This document shows, one piece after another, positions 42,666 to 51,341 of a stretch of DNA of 64,000 bases. Source of the DNA: UBA9676 sp963730065. GTDB lineage: Bacteria > Actinomycetota > Actinomycetes > Streptosporangiales > Streptosporangiaceae. A program made the position numbers and the translations under genes. The stretch's first letter is position 1; each line of letters opens with the position of its first letter. Where the stretch lies: NCBI GenBank assembly GCA_963730065.1, contig CAVSQL010000014.1, positions 620,001 through 684,000 on the forward strand, given 5' to 3'. The notes beneath the pieces were generated by a model. It did no database searches. It saw nothing but the letters and a program-made list of their open reading frames with translations, and was not told the DNA's origin.

Positions 42666-43010
42666 TCACGAGCGCGGCTCCGGCACCTGGGGGCGCGAGG
42701 CGGCGGCGCCGGCCAGGGCCGGCTCGATGTACCGGTGGCTGATGTGCCGCTCCACGATGAAGGTCATCACCGGGATCGTGCCGGCCAGCAGCACCGCCAC
42801 CGTCGGCCCGGGGGCCAGCCGCAGCCTGCGGGTCAGAGGGAACGACACCAGCAGGTAGACGATGTACAGCCCACCGTGAATGGTCCCGACGACGTTCACG
42901 GCCGCGCCGTCGTCCACCCATAGCTGCATGATCGCGAGGACACACAAAACGATGAGCACCACGCCGGTCACGTAGGCCATCACCCGGTACAAGGCGACGT
43001 TCAGGCGCAC
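42666..43010 (-). CDS. DUF3817 family membrane protein
   Basis: 114 aa with three membrane helices. LYRVMAYVTGVVLIVLCVLAI, HGGLYIVYLLVSFPLTRRLRL and FIVERHISHRY match the actinobacterial DUF3817 family, whose role is unknown. GTG start fixed by AAGGAGG nine bases upstream. It is downstream of, and on the same strand as, the SURF1-like gene; the 39-base gap allows co-transcription. Confidence 0.85.
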   Translation of the reverse strand: MRLNVALYRVMAYVTGVVLIVLCVLAIMQLWVDDGAAVNVVGTIHGGLYIVYLLVSFPLTRRLRLAPGPTVAVLLAGTIPVMTFIVERHISHRYIEPALAGAAASRPQVPEPRS

Positions 43011-43049
43011 TGGCCCGACCTCCTTCGCGTGCTCATCAGGCGGTGGCCG

Positions 43050-43478
43050 CTACCTGAGGCCGTGCCACCGGCCATGACCCTTCACTTCCCTGGTCAGGCG
43101 GGCCAGGTAGGCGTTGTAGGCGGCGAGTTCCTCGTCGTCCTCGTCGGCCTCGCCCGTGTCACCGGCCGGCCGCGGGCCACCCGCGGGCGGCGCCGGTATG
43201 CCACCCGGGAGACCGACGCCGTCCGCCGATTCGGCCTCGGCCGGCGGGTGGACCTCCTCCCTGATCGTCTTGGCCCAGAAGACCACCGCGAAGATCGCGA
43301 ACAGGGGCCATTCAAACGTGTACGCCCAGCTGAGCGCGTTACCCGACTCCGCGCGGTGCAGCTGCCAGTTGCCGAGCCAGAGCATCCCGGCCGTGGCGAA
43401 GATCACGAATACGTGCCAGCCCAGCCACTTGGGGGTGATCAGGAACCTCCACCGGGAGGCTGCCTGCGGACCGGACAT
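43050..43478 (-). CDS. two-helix membrane protein with SURF1-like N-terminus
   Basis: 142 aa. Two membrane helices (about 18-38 and 55-72). The opening RFLITPKWLGWHVFVIFATAGMLWLGNWQLHR resembles the first helix of SURF1 proteins and of small actinobacterial membrane proteins often found near cytochrome oxidase functions. The C-terminal half is an acidic, Pro/Gly-rich cytoplasmic tail ending in a predicted helix. The family is uncharacterised. TAGACT (43485-43490, minus strand) lies six bases before the ATG, indicating leaderless transcription. Confidence 0.7.
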   Translation of the reverse strand: MSGPQAASRWRFLITPKWLGWHVFVIFATAGMLWLGNWQLHRAESGNALSWAYTFEWPLFAIFAVVFWAKTIREEVHPPAEAESADGVGLPGGIPAPPAGGPRPAGDTGEADEDDEELAAYNAYLARLTREVKGHGRWHGLR

Positions 43479-43560
43479 GCGCCGAGTCTAACCGGCCCCG
43501 GGGGCGCTGGCCCGCGAGTCCTTGCGGCGGCCCGTGAGGACGCTGCGTGATAATCGGAGC

Positions 43561-43884
43561 ATGTCCCTGACGGATCTGCTCCGGCCCGGGCGATCCGGCC
43601 TGGCCGCGCGCCTGCCGGCCAGCCTGGACGAACTGCACGGGCCTGAGCAGGGAGTCGTCGTCCTGCCGCGGCACCTGGCCTGGCCGGGGCTGCGCGAGTT
43701 CGATCTGTCTGACGACCGCCTCCGCCGCAGTCTCTACGGCATCGTGCTCACCCAGGGACGGCGCAACGACATGGCCCGCTTCGTCAACGCGCGGCTGCTG
43801 CGGGCGGACTGGCCGCTGCTGCGGATCTCGCTCGACCCCAAAGTGCGCAAAAGCTGCGAACGCCGGCTGCGGCTGGGGAGCTGA
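43561..43884 (+). CDS. conserved hypothetical actinobacterial protein
   Basis: 107 aa. It starts MSLTDLLRPGRSGLAARLP and contains VVVLPRHLAWPGLREFDLSDDRLRRSLYGIVLTQGRRNDMARFVN. The pattern of conserved Trp/Pro/Arg looks like a real family seen in many actinomycetes, but I know of no function. No signal peptide or membrane helix. ATG at 43561 follows GATAAT (43549-43554) by six bases. It is divergent from the membrane-protein gene at 43478, and the maoC gene follows 70 bases downstream. Confidence 0.7.
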   Translation: MSLTDLLRPGRSGLAARLPASLDELHGPEQGVVVLPRHLAWPGLREFDLSDDRLRRSLYGIVLTQGRRNDMARFVNARLLRADWPLLRISLDPKVRKSCERRLRLGS

Positions 43885-43954
43885 CGGGCCTGGCCGGCCT
43901 GGCGGGCGCCGCTGGCGAGCGTGATCCCCATCCACCGCACCACAGGAGGACCGC

Positions 43955-44413
43955 ATGACCATGACCGCTCACGGCCTGGGCGAACTCAAGGCGCTGGCCG
44001 GGACCAGCCTCGGGCACACCGGCTGGCTGGAGATCACCCAGGAACGGGTCAATGCCTTCGCCGACGCGACCGACGACCACCAGTGGATCCACGTTGACCG
44101 CGAGCGGGCCGCGGCGGGGCCGTTCGGCGGCACCATCGCGCACGGGTTCCTGACCCTGTCCCTGATCATTCCCCTGTTCGGCGAGCTCCTCGAGGTGCAG
44201 GGGGTGAGCATGGGAATCAACTACGGGCTGAACCGGGTCCGCTTCCCGGCGCCGGTCCCCGTCGGCTCCAAGATCAGGATGACGGCCCAGCTGGGCGCGG
44301 CCGAGGCCCACGGGGTCGACGCCGTGCAGGCGGTCGTCGACTTCACCATCGAAGTGGAAGGCAGCGACAAGCCCGCCTGCGTGGCCCAGGGGGTCTACCG
44401 TTACTACGCCTGA
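43955..44413 (+). CDS. MaoC-like (R)-specific enoyl-CoA hydratase
   Basis: 152 aa single hotdog domain. The R-hydratase catalytic segment is present: FADATDDHQWIHVD with its Asp and His, then GPFGGTIAHGFLTLSLI. It hydrates trans-2-enoyl-CoA to (R)-3-hydroxyacyl-CoA or acts on a related substrate; NodN-like proteins share this layout. ATG at 43955 has an AGGAGG ribosome site about seven bases upstream. It reads in the same direction as the adenylate kinase gene that begins 91 bases later. Confidence 0.9.
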   Translation: MTMTAHGLGELKALAGTSLGHTGWLEITQERVNAFADATDDHQWIHVDRERAAAGPFGGTIAHGFLTLSLIIPLFGELLEVQGVSMGINYGLNRVRFPAPVPVGSKIRMTAQLGAAEAHGVDAVQAVVDFTIEVEGSDKPACVAQGVYRYYA

Positions 44414-44504
44414 GCGGGGACCGGCCCGGAGGGGGCCGGGCCCAACGGCGTCAACCTGGAGCAGGGCCAGCGCTGGGTGAGCCCGCGTGTGCGAGGGTGG
44501 CAGT

Positions 44505-45179
44505 ATGCGCAAATACGTCATCATGGGTGTCCAGGGCAGCGGAAAGGGCACTCAGGCGGCCCTGCTCGTGACCGACCTGGACCTGGTGCACATCAGCGTC
44601 GGGGACATCTTCCGCTGGCATGTGCAGCAGCACACCAAGCTCGGCGCGCAGGTCCGGCGGATCATGGCCGCCGGGGAACTGGTCGACGATGACATGGCCG
44701 AGGCGGTGACCGCGGAGCGGCTCAGCCAGCACGACTGGAACTACGGGTTCGTCATCGACGGCTTCCCCCGCAGCCGCCGCCAGGCGGAGTTCTTCCTCGA
44801 GAGCTACGACATCGATGGCGTGATCCACCTGGATCTGCCCGACTCCGAGGTCCGCCGCCGGGTGCTCGCCCGCCGTCTGTGCTCGGGCTGCGGGCTGGAC
44901 TACAACCTCATCACCGCCCGCCCGGCGCAGGAGGGCGTCTGTGACGTCTGCGGCGGCACCCTGGTCACGCGCGAGGACGACACCGAGGAGGCGCTCGCGG
45001 TGCGGCTGCGTGACTACCACGAGAAGACCAACCCGGTGCTGGAGTTGTTCGCGCGCAAGGAGTACGTGGTCACCGTGGACGCCCGCCCCAGCAAGGAGGA
45101 GGTGCAGCAGGAGATCCGCGAGCGCCTCCACCTCCCGCCGTACAAGCCCGCCCCCGACCTGGCCACGTCTGGCCAGTAG
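44505..45179 (+). CDS. adk: adenylate kinase
   Basis: 224 aa. P-loop GVQGSGKGTQ (8-17), NMP-binding region HISVGDIFRWHV, FVIDGFPRSRRQAEFF, and a LID with four cysteines (CSGCG ... CDVCG) that probably bind zinc. It interconverts AMP, ATP and ADP. It is a stand-alone gene rather than part of the secY-adk-map ribosomal cluster, so it may be a second adenylate kinase or a related nucleotide kinase. ATG at 44505 follows GAGGGTGG. PRPP synthetase follows, also consuming or producing AMP. Confidence 0.85.
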   Translation: MRKYVIMGVQGSGKGTQAALLVTDLDLVHISVGDIFRWHVQQHTKLGAQVRRIMAAGELVDDDMAEAVTAERLSQHDWNYGFVIDGFPRSRRQAEFFLESYDIDGVIHLDLPDSEVRRRVLARRLCSGCGLDYNLITARPAQEGVCDVCGGTLVTREDDTEEALAVRLRDYHEKTNPVLELFARKEYVVTVDARPSKEEVQQEIRERLHLPPYKPAPDLATSGQ

Positions 45180-45282
45180 GCACGGGAGGCGCGGTGCGGG
45201 TCCCGCTCGCGGGATGTGACTGACGGACCGCCGGAGACGGCGGGCGGCGGGCGCCCGCCGCGGCCCAGTAATCTTGGCCAAC

Positions 45283-46227
45283 GTGCGAGAGATCGCCGTC
45301 TTCAGCGGCAGCGCTCACCCGGAGCTGGCGGATGAGATCTGCCGTGACCTGGGTGAACCGCTGCTCCCGGTGCGGTTCGAGCGGTTCGCCAACGACTGCC
45401 TGGAAGCGCAGCTCCAGTCCAACTGCCGGGAACGGGACGTCTTCCTCATCCAGCCCTTCGCCCCGCCGGTCCAGGAACATCTGCTGGAGCTGCTGCTCAT
45501 GATCGACGCCGCCCGGGGCGCCTCGGCGGGCAGGGTGACCGCCGTCATCCCGTACTACGCCTATGCCCGCTCGGACAAGAAGGACAGGCCGCGGGTGTCG
45601 ATCGGCGGCCGCCTGGTCGCCGATCTGCTGATCGCCGCCGGGGCCAGCCGGGTGCTGACCATGACGCTGCACTCACCGCAGGTGCACGGGTTCTTCTCGG
45701 TCCCGGTGGACCACCTGCACGCGCTGCGCGAGCTCGCCGGTCACTTCCGCGGCCACGACCTGTCCGGCGCGGTGGTGGTCTCACCCGACCTGGGCAACGC
45801 CAAGCCCGCCGCCGCCTTCGCCCGGCGGCTGGGGCTGCCCCTCGCGGCCGGGGCCAAGCAGCGGATCAGCGACCAGCAGGTGGCGATCACCTCCATCATC
45901 GGCGACGTGGACGGCCGGGAGGTGATCGTGCTGGACGACGAGATCGCCCGCGGCACCACCCTCCTGGAGCTGCTCGCCCGCCTCCGTGAGCACGATGTGC
46001 CCTCGGTCCGCATCGCCTGCACGCACGGGCTGTTCACCGACGGCGCACTGGAGAAGATCGCTGCCGAGCCTGAGGTCAGGGAGATCGTCTGCACCAACAC
46101 GGTGCCGGTCCACGGCCGGCTGCAGCACGGCAAGCTCACCGTGCTGTCGGTGGCTCCCGCGCTCGCCGAGGCGATCCGCCGGATTCACGAGGGGGAGTCC
46201 GTGAGCGCGCTGTTCGAGCCCCACTGA
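45283..46227 (+). CDS. prs: ribose-phosphate pyrophosphokinase (PRPP synthetase)
   Basis: 314 aa with two phosphoribosyltransferase-like halves. VFSGSAHPELADEI opens the protein; PYYAYARSDKKDRPRVSIGGRLVADL is the flexible ATP loop region; VVSPDLGNAKPAAAFARRL and IVLDDEIARGTTLLE form the PRPP-binding loop (a variant of the usual DDMIDTGGT). It makes PRPP from ribose-5-phosphate and ATP for nucleotide and His/Trp synthesis. GTG at 45283 lies eight bases after TAATCT (45269-45274), so the transcript is probably leaderless. The deviating PRPP loop suggests the class-II-like or accessory paralogue group. Confidence 0.85.
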   Translation: MREIAVFSGSAHPELADEICRDLGEPLLPVRFERFANDCLEAQLQSNCRERDVFLIQPFAPPVQEHLLELLLMIDAARGASAGRVTAVIPYYAYARSDKKDRPRVSIGGRLVADLLIAAGASRVLTMTLHSPQVHGFFSVPVDHLHALRELAGHFRGHDLSGAVVVSPDLGNAKPAAAFARRLGLPLAAGAKQRISDQQVAITSIIGDVDGREVIVLDDEIARGTTLLELLARLREHDVPSVRIACTHGLFTDGALEKIAAEPEVREIVCTNTVPVHGRLQHGKLTVLSVAPALAEAIRRIHEGESVSALFEPH

Positions 46228-46238
46228 CGCCCGCCCGG

Positions 46239-48446
46239 TCAGCTCTGCTCGATGGCGCGGGCGATCTGCTCGCGGGTCAGCGGCAGGTCCCGCACCCGTA
46301 CGCCTACCGCATCGGCCACCGCGTTGCCGATCGCGCCGGCGGCCGGGCCCTGCGCGACCTCGCCGGCGCCGGTCTCGCGCTCGCCGGCGGCGGCCACGAT
46401 CGCGACGTGCACCTGCGGCACCTCGGTGAACCGCAGGATCGGGTAGGTGTCCCAGTTCACGGAGGTGATCCGGGTCCGGTCGAAGCGGACCCGCTCCCGC
46501 AGCGCCCAGCTGGCGCTCTGCACCGCGCCGCCCTCCACCTGGTTGATGACCCCGTCGGGGTTGATCACCCGGCCGACGTTGACCGCGAGCCACACGTCGG
46601 ACACCCGCACGTCGGTGTCGGCCTCCACCCGCGCCACCGCGGCGCAGTACCCGGAGGTGCCCTTGTACCGGGCGTAACCGAGGCCGAGGCCGGTGCCGTC
46701 CCCTGGGCCGGCCCGGCCGTCCCAGCCCGACATCTGCGCCGCCTGCTCGATCACCCGCCGGGCCCGGGGATCGGTCAGGTGGGCCAGGCGGAACTCCAGC
46801 GGGCCGGCGCCCGCGGCGGCGGCCAGCTCATCCATGAACGACTCGATGGCGAAGACGTTGAGGAAGGCGCCCAGCGAGCGGAGCGAGGAGGTCCGGATCG
46901 GCATCGTGAGCAGGCGGTGCCGGACGATCAGGCGGTCGGGGATGTCGTAGCCGGGGACGGCGTTGCGGGTCGAGCCCATGGCGCCGGTCGGCGGGCCGTC
47001 CGGCGCTGGGCTCATCGGCTGGCCGCCCTCGAGATGGGCGAGCGCGAGCAGCCGCGGCTCGCCGCCGCTGCCCGGGCGGCCGATGAAGCCGTTGCTCCAC
47101 ACGTCCTGGCGCCAGCTGGCGATCCGCCCGCGGGCGTCGAGCCCGGCGGACAGCCGGGCCAGCATGGCGGAGCCGAGCGGCGCCCAGGCCAGCTCGTCCT
47201 CCCGCGCCCACAGCACCCGGACGGGGTGCCCGGGCACCGCGCGGGCCAGCAGCGCCGCGTCCAGCGCGACGTCGTCGGCGCCGTTGTGGCCGTAGGCGCC
47301 CGCCCCCTCGACGTGGTTCACGGTGACCTGGCCGGTGTCCAGGCCCAGGCCGGCCGCGATCGCCGCCCGCAGTGCGAACACGCCCTGGCTGTGGCTCCAG
47401 ACGGTGACCTCCGTCCCGTCCCAGCGCGCGACCGCGCAGCTGGGCGCCATCGAGGCGTGGGCGATGAACGGCCGGGTGAACTCGGCCTCCAGGGTGCGGG
47501 TGACCGGGCCGGCCGCGCCGGTGTCGTGCCGCTCGTCCACGGTGACCACCTGCGTGGGCGCGGACAGCAGGAACCCCTTCAGGTCACGCTCGTCGGGCAG
47601 GGACGCGGTCACGTCCCACCGCGCCGCGGCCGCCACCGCCCGCGCCGACACCACCGCGGTGCGGTCCTGCGGTGCCACCACCCCCAGGAAGGATCCGTCG
47701 CGCACGGTCACCACGCCGCTGGGCAGCGGGGGATCGCGGAGGCCGGCCAGGGACGCCGCGGGGGCGGGCGGCCGGATGACCCGGCCGTACAGCATCCCGG
47801 GCAGGACGAGGTCGTGCAGGAACCGGGGGCGGCCGGCCACCTTGTCCGGGATGTCCAGCCGGGCGGCGCTGCGGCCAGCGACCGACCACCGCGCCGGCGC
47901 CTTGGCCGGCTGGGGGTCACCCGCTTCCCGGTCGAGCAGGCCGGGCCCGGCCGGGCCCGGCCGCCCGGCCAGGCTCCAGTAGGTCAGGCCGGTGCCGCCG
48001 GCCTCGGCCGTGATCTCGCCGTCCGCCACCCCCAGCGCGGACGCCTCCACGCCGAGCCGGTCCGCCGCGGCGGCCAGGAAGACGTGGCGGGCCTGCGCGC
48101 ACGCCTGGCGCAGCGACGAGCCGGACTCCTCGATGGAGCGGCTGCCCGAGGTGATCCCCTCGTCGGGGCTGGTGGCGGTGGACACCGGGGCGACCCGGAC
48201 GCGGTCCAGGTCCACATCGAGTTCCTCGGCCGCGACCTGGGCCAGGGCGGTCCACACGCCCTGGCCGTACTCGACCTTGCCCGAGAAGATCGTGACCACG
48301 CCGGGTTCGGTGAAGTCGAGCCAGGCGGCCAGGACGGGGTTGGCGGCGAGGGTGGGCGGCAGCGGGGAAGCCGGCGGGGAAGGGGGAACGGGGGGAGTCG
48401 GGGGAGTGGGCGGCACGGATAAGGACCGGGGCGGGGGCGGCGTCAT
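46239..48446 (-). CDS. iorB: molybdenum hydroxylase large subunit (isoquinoline oxidoreductase IorB type)
   Basis: 735 aa. A Pro-rich leader precedes the molybdenum-binding fold: FSGKVEYGQGVWTALAQVAAEEL, SRSIEESGSSLRQA, ARFLHDL-type linker, AIESFMDELAAAAG and VNVGRVINPDGVINQVEGGAVQS. The final GAGEVAQGPAAGAIGNAVADA contains the glutamate position used by xanthine-oxidase-like enzymes. With its 2Fe-2S partner (next gene) it hydroxylates N-heteroaromatic rings or aldehydes. The leader has no twin-arginine signal, unlike many IorB proteins, so the complex is likely cytoplasmic. ATG at 48446 overlaps the small-subunit stop by four bases. Confidence 0.88.
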   Translation of the reverse strand: MTPPPPRSLSVPPTPPTPPVPPSPPASPLPPTLAANPVLAAWLDFTEPGVVTIFSGKVEYGQGVWTALAQVAAEELDVDLDRVRVAPVSTATSPDEGITSGSRSIEESGSSLRQACAQARHVFLAAAADRLGVEASALGVADGEITAEAGGTGLTYWSLAGRPGPAGPGLLDREAGDPQPAKAPARWSVAGRSAARLDIPDKVAGRPRFLHDLVLPGMLYGRVIRPPAPAASLAGLRDPPLPSGVVTVRDGSFLGVVAPQDRTAVVSARAVAAAARWDVTASLPDERDLKGFLLSAPTQVVTVDERHDTGAAGPVTRTLEAEFTRPFIAHASMAPSCAVARWDGTEVTVWSHSQGVFALRAAIAAGLGLDTGQVTVNHVEGAGAYGHNGADDVALDAALLARAVPGHPVRVLWAREDELAWAPLGSAMLARLSAGLDARGRIASWRQDVWSNGFIGRPGSGGEPRLLALAHLEGGQPMSPAPDGPPTGAMGSTRNAVPGYDIPDRLIVRHRLLTMPIRTSSLRSLGAFLNVFAIESFMDELAAAAGAGPLEFRLAHLTDPRARRVIEQAAQMSGWDGRAGPGDGTGLGLGYARYKGTSGYCAAVARVEADTDVRVSDVWLAVNVGRVINPDGVINQVEGGAVQSASWALRERVRFDRTRITSVNWDTYPILRFTEVPQVHVAIVAAAGERETGAGEVAQGPAAGAIGNAVADAVGVRVRDLPLTREQIARAIEQS

Positions 48447-48967
48447 CCGGCGGTCCGCCCGGCCCGCCCGGTCTGTTCGGCCCGCCCGGCCTGGCCAGCC
48501 AGCTGGCCGGCCGCCTTCATGACCGCGCCGACGATGCGGCGGTGTGCCCCGCAGCGGCACAGGTTGCCGTCGAGCGCCTCGCGCACCTCGCGCTCGCTCG
48601 GGGTGTCGTTGCCGCGCAGCAGCGCGACCGCGCTCACCACCATGCCGGAGGTGCAGTACCCGCACTGGGCGGCCTGCTCGTCGATGAACGCCTGCTGGAC
48701 CGCGTCCAGCGTCTCGCCGTCCAGCAGCCCCTCGACCGTGGTCACCTGCCGGCCCTCGGCCGCCCAGGCGGGGAAATCACAGGAGGAGCGGGCGCGGCCG
48801 TCGATGAGCACGAAACACGCCCCGCACAGGCCCAGTCCGCAGCCGAACCGCGGGCCGGACAGGCCGAGGCCGTGGCGGAGCACATCGAGCAGCGGGGCGT
48901 CCGGCTCGCAGGCCAGAGTCCGGCTGGCCCCGTTCACCGTCACGTGCAGTTCGTGCTGCTCCATCAT
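48443..48967 (-). CDS. iorA: molybdenum hydroxylase [2Fe-2S] small subunit
   Basis: 174 aa. Plant-type cluster CGLGLCGAC ... SSC (about 43-63) and helical-bundle cluster CGYC ... CRC (about 101-137), the standard two 2Fe-2S layout of xanthine-oxidase-family small subunits. It carries electrons from the molybdenum centre of IorB to an external acceptor; no FAD subunit is encoded. An Ala/Gly/Arg-rich tail of about 20 residues is not part of the domain. AAGGGG lies four bases before the ATG. Confidence 0.93.
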   Translation of the reverse strand: MMEQHELHVTVNGASRTLACEPDAPLLDVLRHGLGLSGPRFGCGLGLCGACFVLIDGRARSSCDFPAWAAEGRQVTTVEGLLDGETLDAVQQAFIDEQAAQCGYCTSGMVVSAVALLRGNDTPSEREVREALDGNLCRCGAHRRIVGAVMKAAGQLAGQAGRAEQTGRAGRTAG

Positions 48968-49044
48968 GTTCCCCTTGACCTCAACTTATCCCAGAGAGTA
49001 TGCATTCGTTTGCAGGATCTGGCCACCGAGTCGCGGGAGTATCA

Positions 49045-50142
49045 ATGGATGACCGGGTGGCGATGGCCATCTCACACTGGGCGCCGCGGTTCACCACGAA
49101 CGGCGTGACGGCCGGGGATTTCGAGCGGATCACCAGCGGGCTGGCGTCGTGGGACGGCTGGTGCGCCGGGTGGAGCGCGGTGGCGGCGGAGCACGAGCAG
49201 CTGGGCCGCGACGCCCTGGCCGATGGCCGGGGCATGTCCGCGGGCGCGCATCTGTCCCAGGCGGCGGTCTACTACCACTTCGCGAAGTTCCTGTTCGTCA
49301 ACGACCTCGGCCAGATGCGGGCGGCGCACCTGAAGGCGGTCGCCTGCCTGACCGACGCGCTGCCCTTCCTGGATCCGCCCGGCCGCCGGGTCGAGATCCC
49401 GTTCGACGGCTCGCGCCTGGCCGGCATCTTGCGCCTGCCAGGGCCGGAGGCGGGGGAGGGGCGGTATCCCGCGATGATCATGATCCCCGGCCTCGACTCG
49501 GCCAAGGAGGAGCTGCGCAGCACCGAGGAGCTCTTCCTGGAGCGCGGCATCGCGACCTTCAGCGTGGACGGCCCCGGGCAGGGCGAGGCCGAGTACGACC
49601 TGGCGATCCGGGGCGACTGGGAGGTGCCGGGCGGCGCGGTCATCGACTACCTGCAAACCGAGCCCGCGATCGATCCCGGCCGGATCGGGGTCTGGGGGGT
49701 CAGCCTCGGCGGCTACTACGCACCACGGGTGGCCAGCGGGGACGACCGGGTGAAGGCCTGCGTCGCGCTGGCCGGCCCCTATGACTTCGCCGAGCACTGG
49801 GACAGCCTGCCGATCCTCACCAGGGAGGCGTTCCGGGTCCGGTCCTTCTCACCCGATCTGGACACCGCCCGGGCCCGGGCGGCCGCGCTGTCGCTGGCGG
49901 GCCGGGCCGGGCTGATCCGCTGCCCGCTGCTGGCCGTCATGGGCCAGCTCGACCGCCTTATTCCCTGGCAGCATGCGCAACGTCTGGTCGACGAGGCGGG
50001 CGGCCCGGCCGAGCTGCTCCTGCTCGAGCAGGGCAACCACGGGTGTGCCAACCTGGCGCCGTTCCACCGCTACCTCACCGCCGACTGGGCCGCCGGCCAG
50101 CTGGGCGCCCGGGTGAGCAGGGGCCAGGCCGCGCGGGCATGA
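49045..50142 (+). CDS. alpha/beta hydrolase, pseudooxynicotine hydrolase/FrsA-like
   Basis: 365 aa. An N-terminal helical cap (1-125) precedes the hydrolase core: MIPGLDSAKEELRSTEE, nucleophile elbow GVSLGGYYAPR, acid in GQLDRLIPW and His in QGNHGCANL. The cap-core layout and the string YYHFAKFLFVND match 2,6-dihydroxypseudooxynicotine hydrolase, which cleaves a C-C bond in nicotine breakdown; the exact substrate here is uncertain. ATG at 49045 follows GGGAG. Gene context with IorAB (N-heterocycle hydroxylase) fits a degradation role. The stop overlaps the next start (ATGA). Confidence 0.85.
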   Translation: MDDRVAMAISHWAPRFTTNGVTAGDFERITSGLASWDGWCAGWSAVAAEHEQLGRDALADGRGMSAGAHLSQAAVYYHFAKFLFVNDLGQMRAAHLKAVACLTDALPFLDPPGRRVEIPFDGSRLAGILRLPGPEAGEGRYPAMIMIPGLDSAKEELRSTEELFLERGIATFSVDGPGQGEAEYDLAIRGDWEVPGGAVIDYLQTEPAIDPGRIGVWGVSLGGYYAPRVASGDDRVKACVALAGPYDFAEHWDSLPILTREAFRVRSFSPDLDTARARAAALSLAGRAGLIRCPLLAVMGQLDRLIPWQHAQRLVDEAGGPAELLLLEQGNHGCANLAPFHRYLTADWAAGQLGARVSRGQAARA

Positions 50143-51332
50143 GCGGGCGGTCACCGGGCAGCCGGCCGCTGACCGCGACCACCCACGGGCTCCGCCTGCT
50201 CGCCCATCACGGCCTGGGCGGCTACGGCGACGGCATGCAGGTGATCCGGCAGGGCGACGCGCTCTACGTCGGCCACACGGGCACCAGCGGGATGGGGACG
50301 ACGATCCTGGACGTGTCCGACCCCGCCCGCCCGGCGCTGGTGACCCAGTGGCGCGTGCCCGCCCGCACCCATACCCACAAGGTGCAGGCCGCCGATAGCC
50401 TGCTGCTGGTCAACCACGAGAAGTTCCCCTACCGGAGCCGGGCCACGGGGCCGATCTCGGCGGGCCTGGCCATCTACCGGCTCGGCGACCCGCTCCGGCC
50501 CGAGCGGATCGCGTTCTGGCCCAGCGGCGGGCGCGGGGTGCACCGGGTCGTCTGGCGGGGCGGCCGTTACGCCCACTTCTCGGCCATCCCCGGCCACTTC
50601 CGGGACCGGATCTGGGTGGTGCTCGACCTGGCCGACCCGGCGCGGCCGGCCGAGGCTGCCCGGTGGTGGTGGCCCGGCCAGCGTGAGGACGAGGAGCCCG
50701 GCTGGCCCGCGGGCGAGCGGTACGCCGCCCACCACGCACTGATGGCCGGCGGCCGGGCCTACCTCGGCTACGACGACGCGGGGATGGTGGTGCTCGACGT
50801 CACCGACATCACCCGGCCACGCCAGGTGGCGCACCTGAGCTGGGACGGCGGATCCACTCACACCTGCCTGCCGCTGCCCGGCCGGGGGCTGGTGGTGGCG
50901 GCCGACGAGCAGGTGACCGACGGCCCGCACGCGCCCCGGCGGGCGATCCGGGTCATCGACGTCGCCGGGGCCTGCCCGGCGGTGCTGGCGGTGTGCCCGC
51001 ACCCGGACGGCTTCGCCGCCGGGCCGCTGCGGTTCGGCGCGCACAACCTGCACGAGAACCAGCCGGGGGCCTACCGCAGCGAGCGGGTCGTCTTCGCCAC
51101 CTATTTCAGCGCTGGTGTGCGGGTCTACGACCTGGCCGACCCGCGTCACCCGGTGGAGGTCGCGCACTGGGTCCCGCGGCCGCCCGCGGGCCAGCCGGCC
51201 GCGCAGATCAACGACCTGTTCGTGGACTCCGGCGGCCTGATCTGGGTCACCGACCGGATCGCCGGCGGGCTGTACGTGCTGCAGCCCGAGCCCGCCCTGG
51301 CGGCGCTGATGGAGGAGGCCCGGCTGCCCTAG
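50139..51332 (+). CDS. LVIVD-repeat beta-propeller protein
   Basis: 397 aa built of repeating blades with the LVIVD-type pattern, e.g. TTILDVSDPARPALVTQW, GLAIYRLGDPLRPERIAFW, WVVLDLADPARPAEAARWW, MVVLDVTDITRPRQVAHL and VRVYDLADPRHPVEVAHW, so about six or seven blades. Pairs of His (RTHTHKVQ, RYAAHHAL) could bind metal. No signal peptide is seen, so the protein is cytoplasmic or exported by another route. Coupled to the upstream hydrolase by a four-base overlap; the pair probably acts in one pathway. The enzymatic role, if any, is unknown. Confidence 0.8.
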   Translation: MSGRSPGSRPLTATTHGLRLLAHHGLGGYGDGMQVIRQGDALYVGHTGTSGMGTTILDVSDPARPALVTQWRVPARTHTHKVQAADSLLLVNHEKFPYRSRATGPISAGLAIYRLGDPLRPERIAFWPSGGRGVHRVVWRGGRYAHFSAIPGHFRDRIWVVLDLADPARPAEAARWWWPGQREDEEPGWPAGERYAAHHALMAGGRAYLGYDDAGMVVLDVTDITRPRQVAHLSWDGGSTHTCLPLPGRGLVVAADEQVTDGPHAPRRAIRVIDVAGACPAVLAVCPHPDGFAAGPLRFGAHNLHENQPGAYRSERVVFATYFSAGVRVYDLADPRHPVEVAHWVPRPPAGQPAAQINDLFVDSGGLIWVTDRIAGGLYVLQPEPALAALMEEARLP

Positions 51333-51341
51333 CCCGGCGGG

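Noticed and set aside
46407..48422. Long plus-strand frame opposite iorB
   Set aside because: Antisense to a gene with clear molybdenum hydroxylase motifs; no recognisable domain and biased composition.
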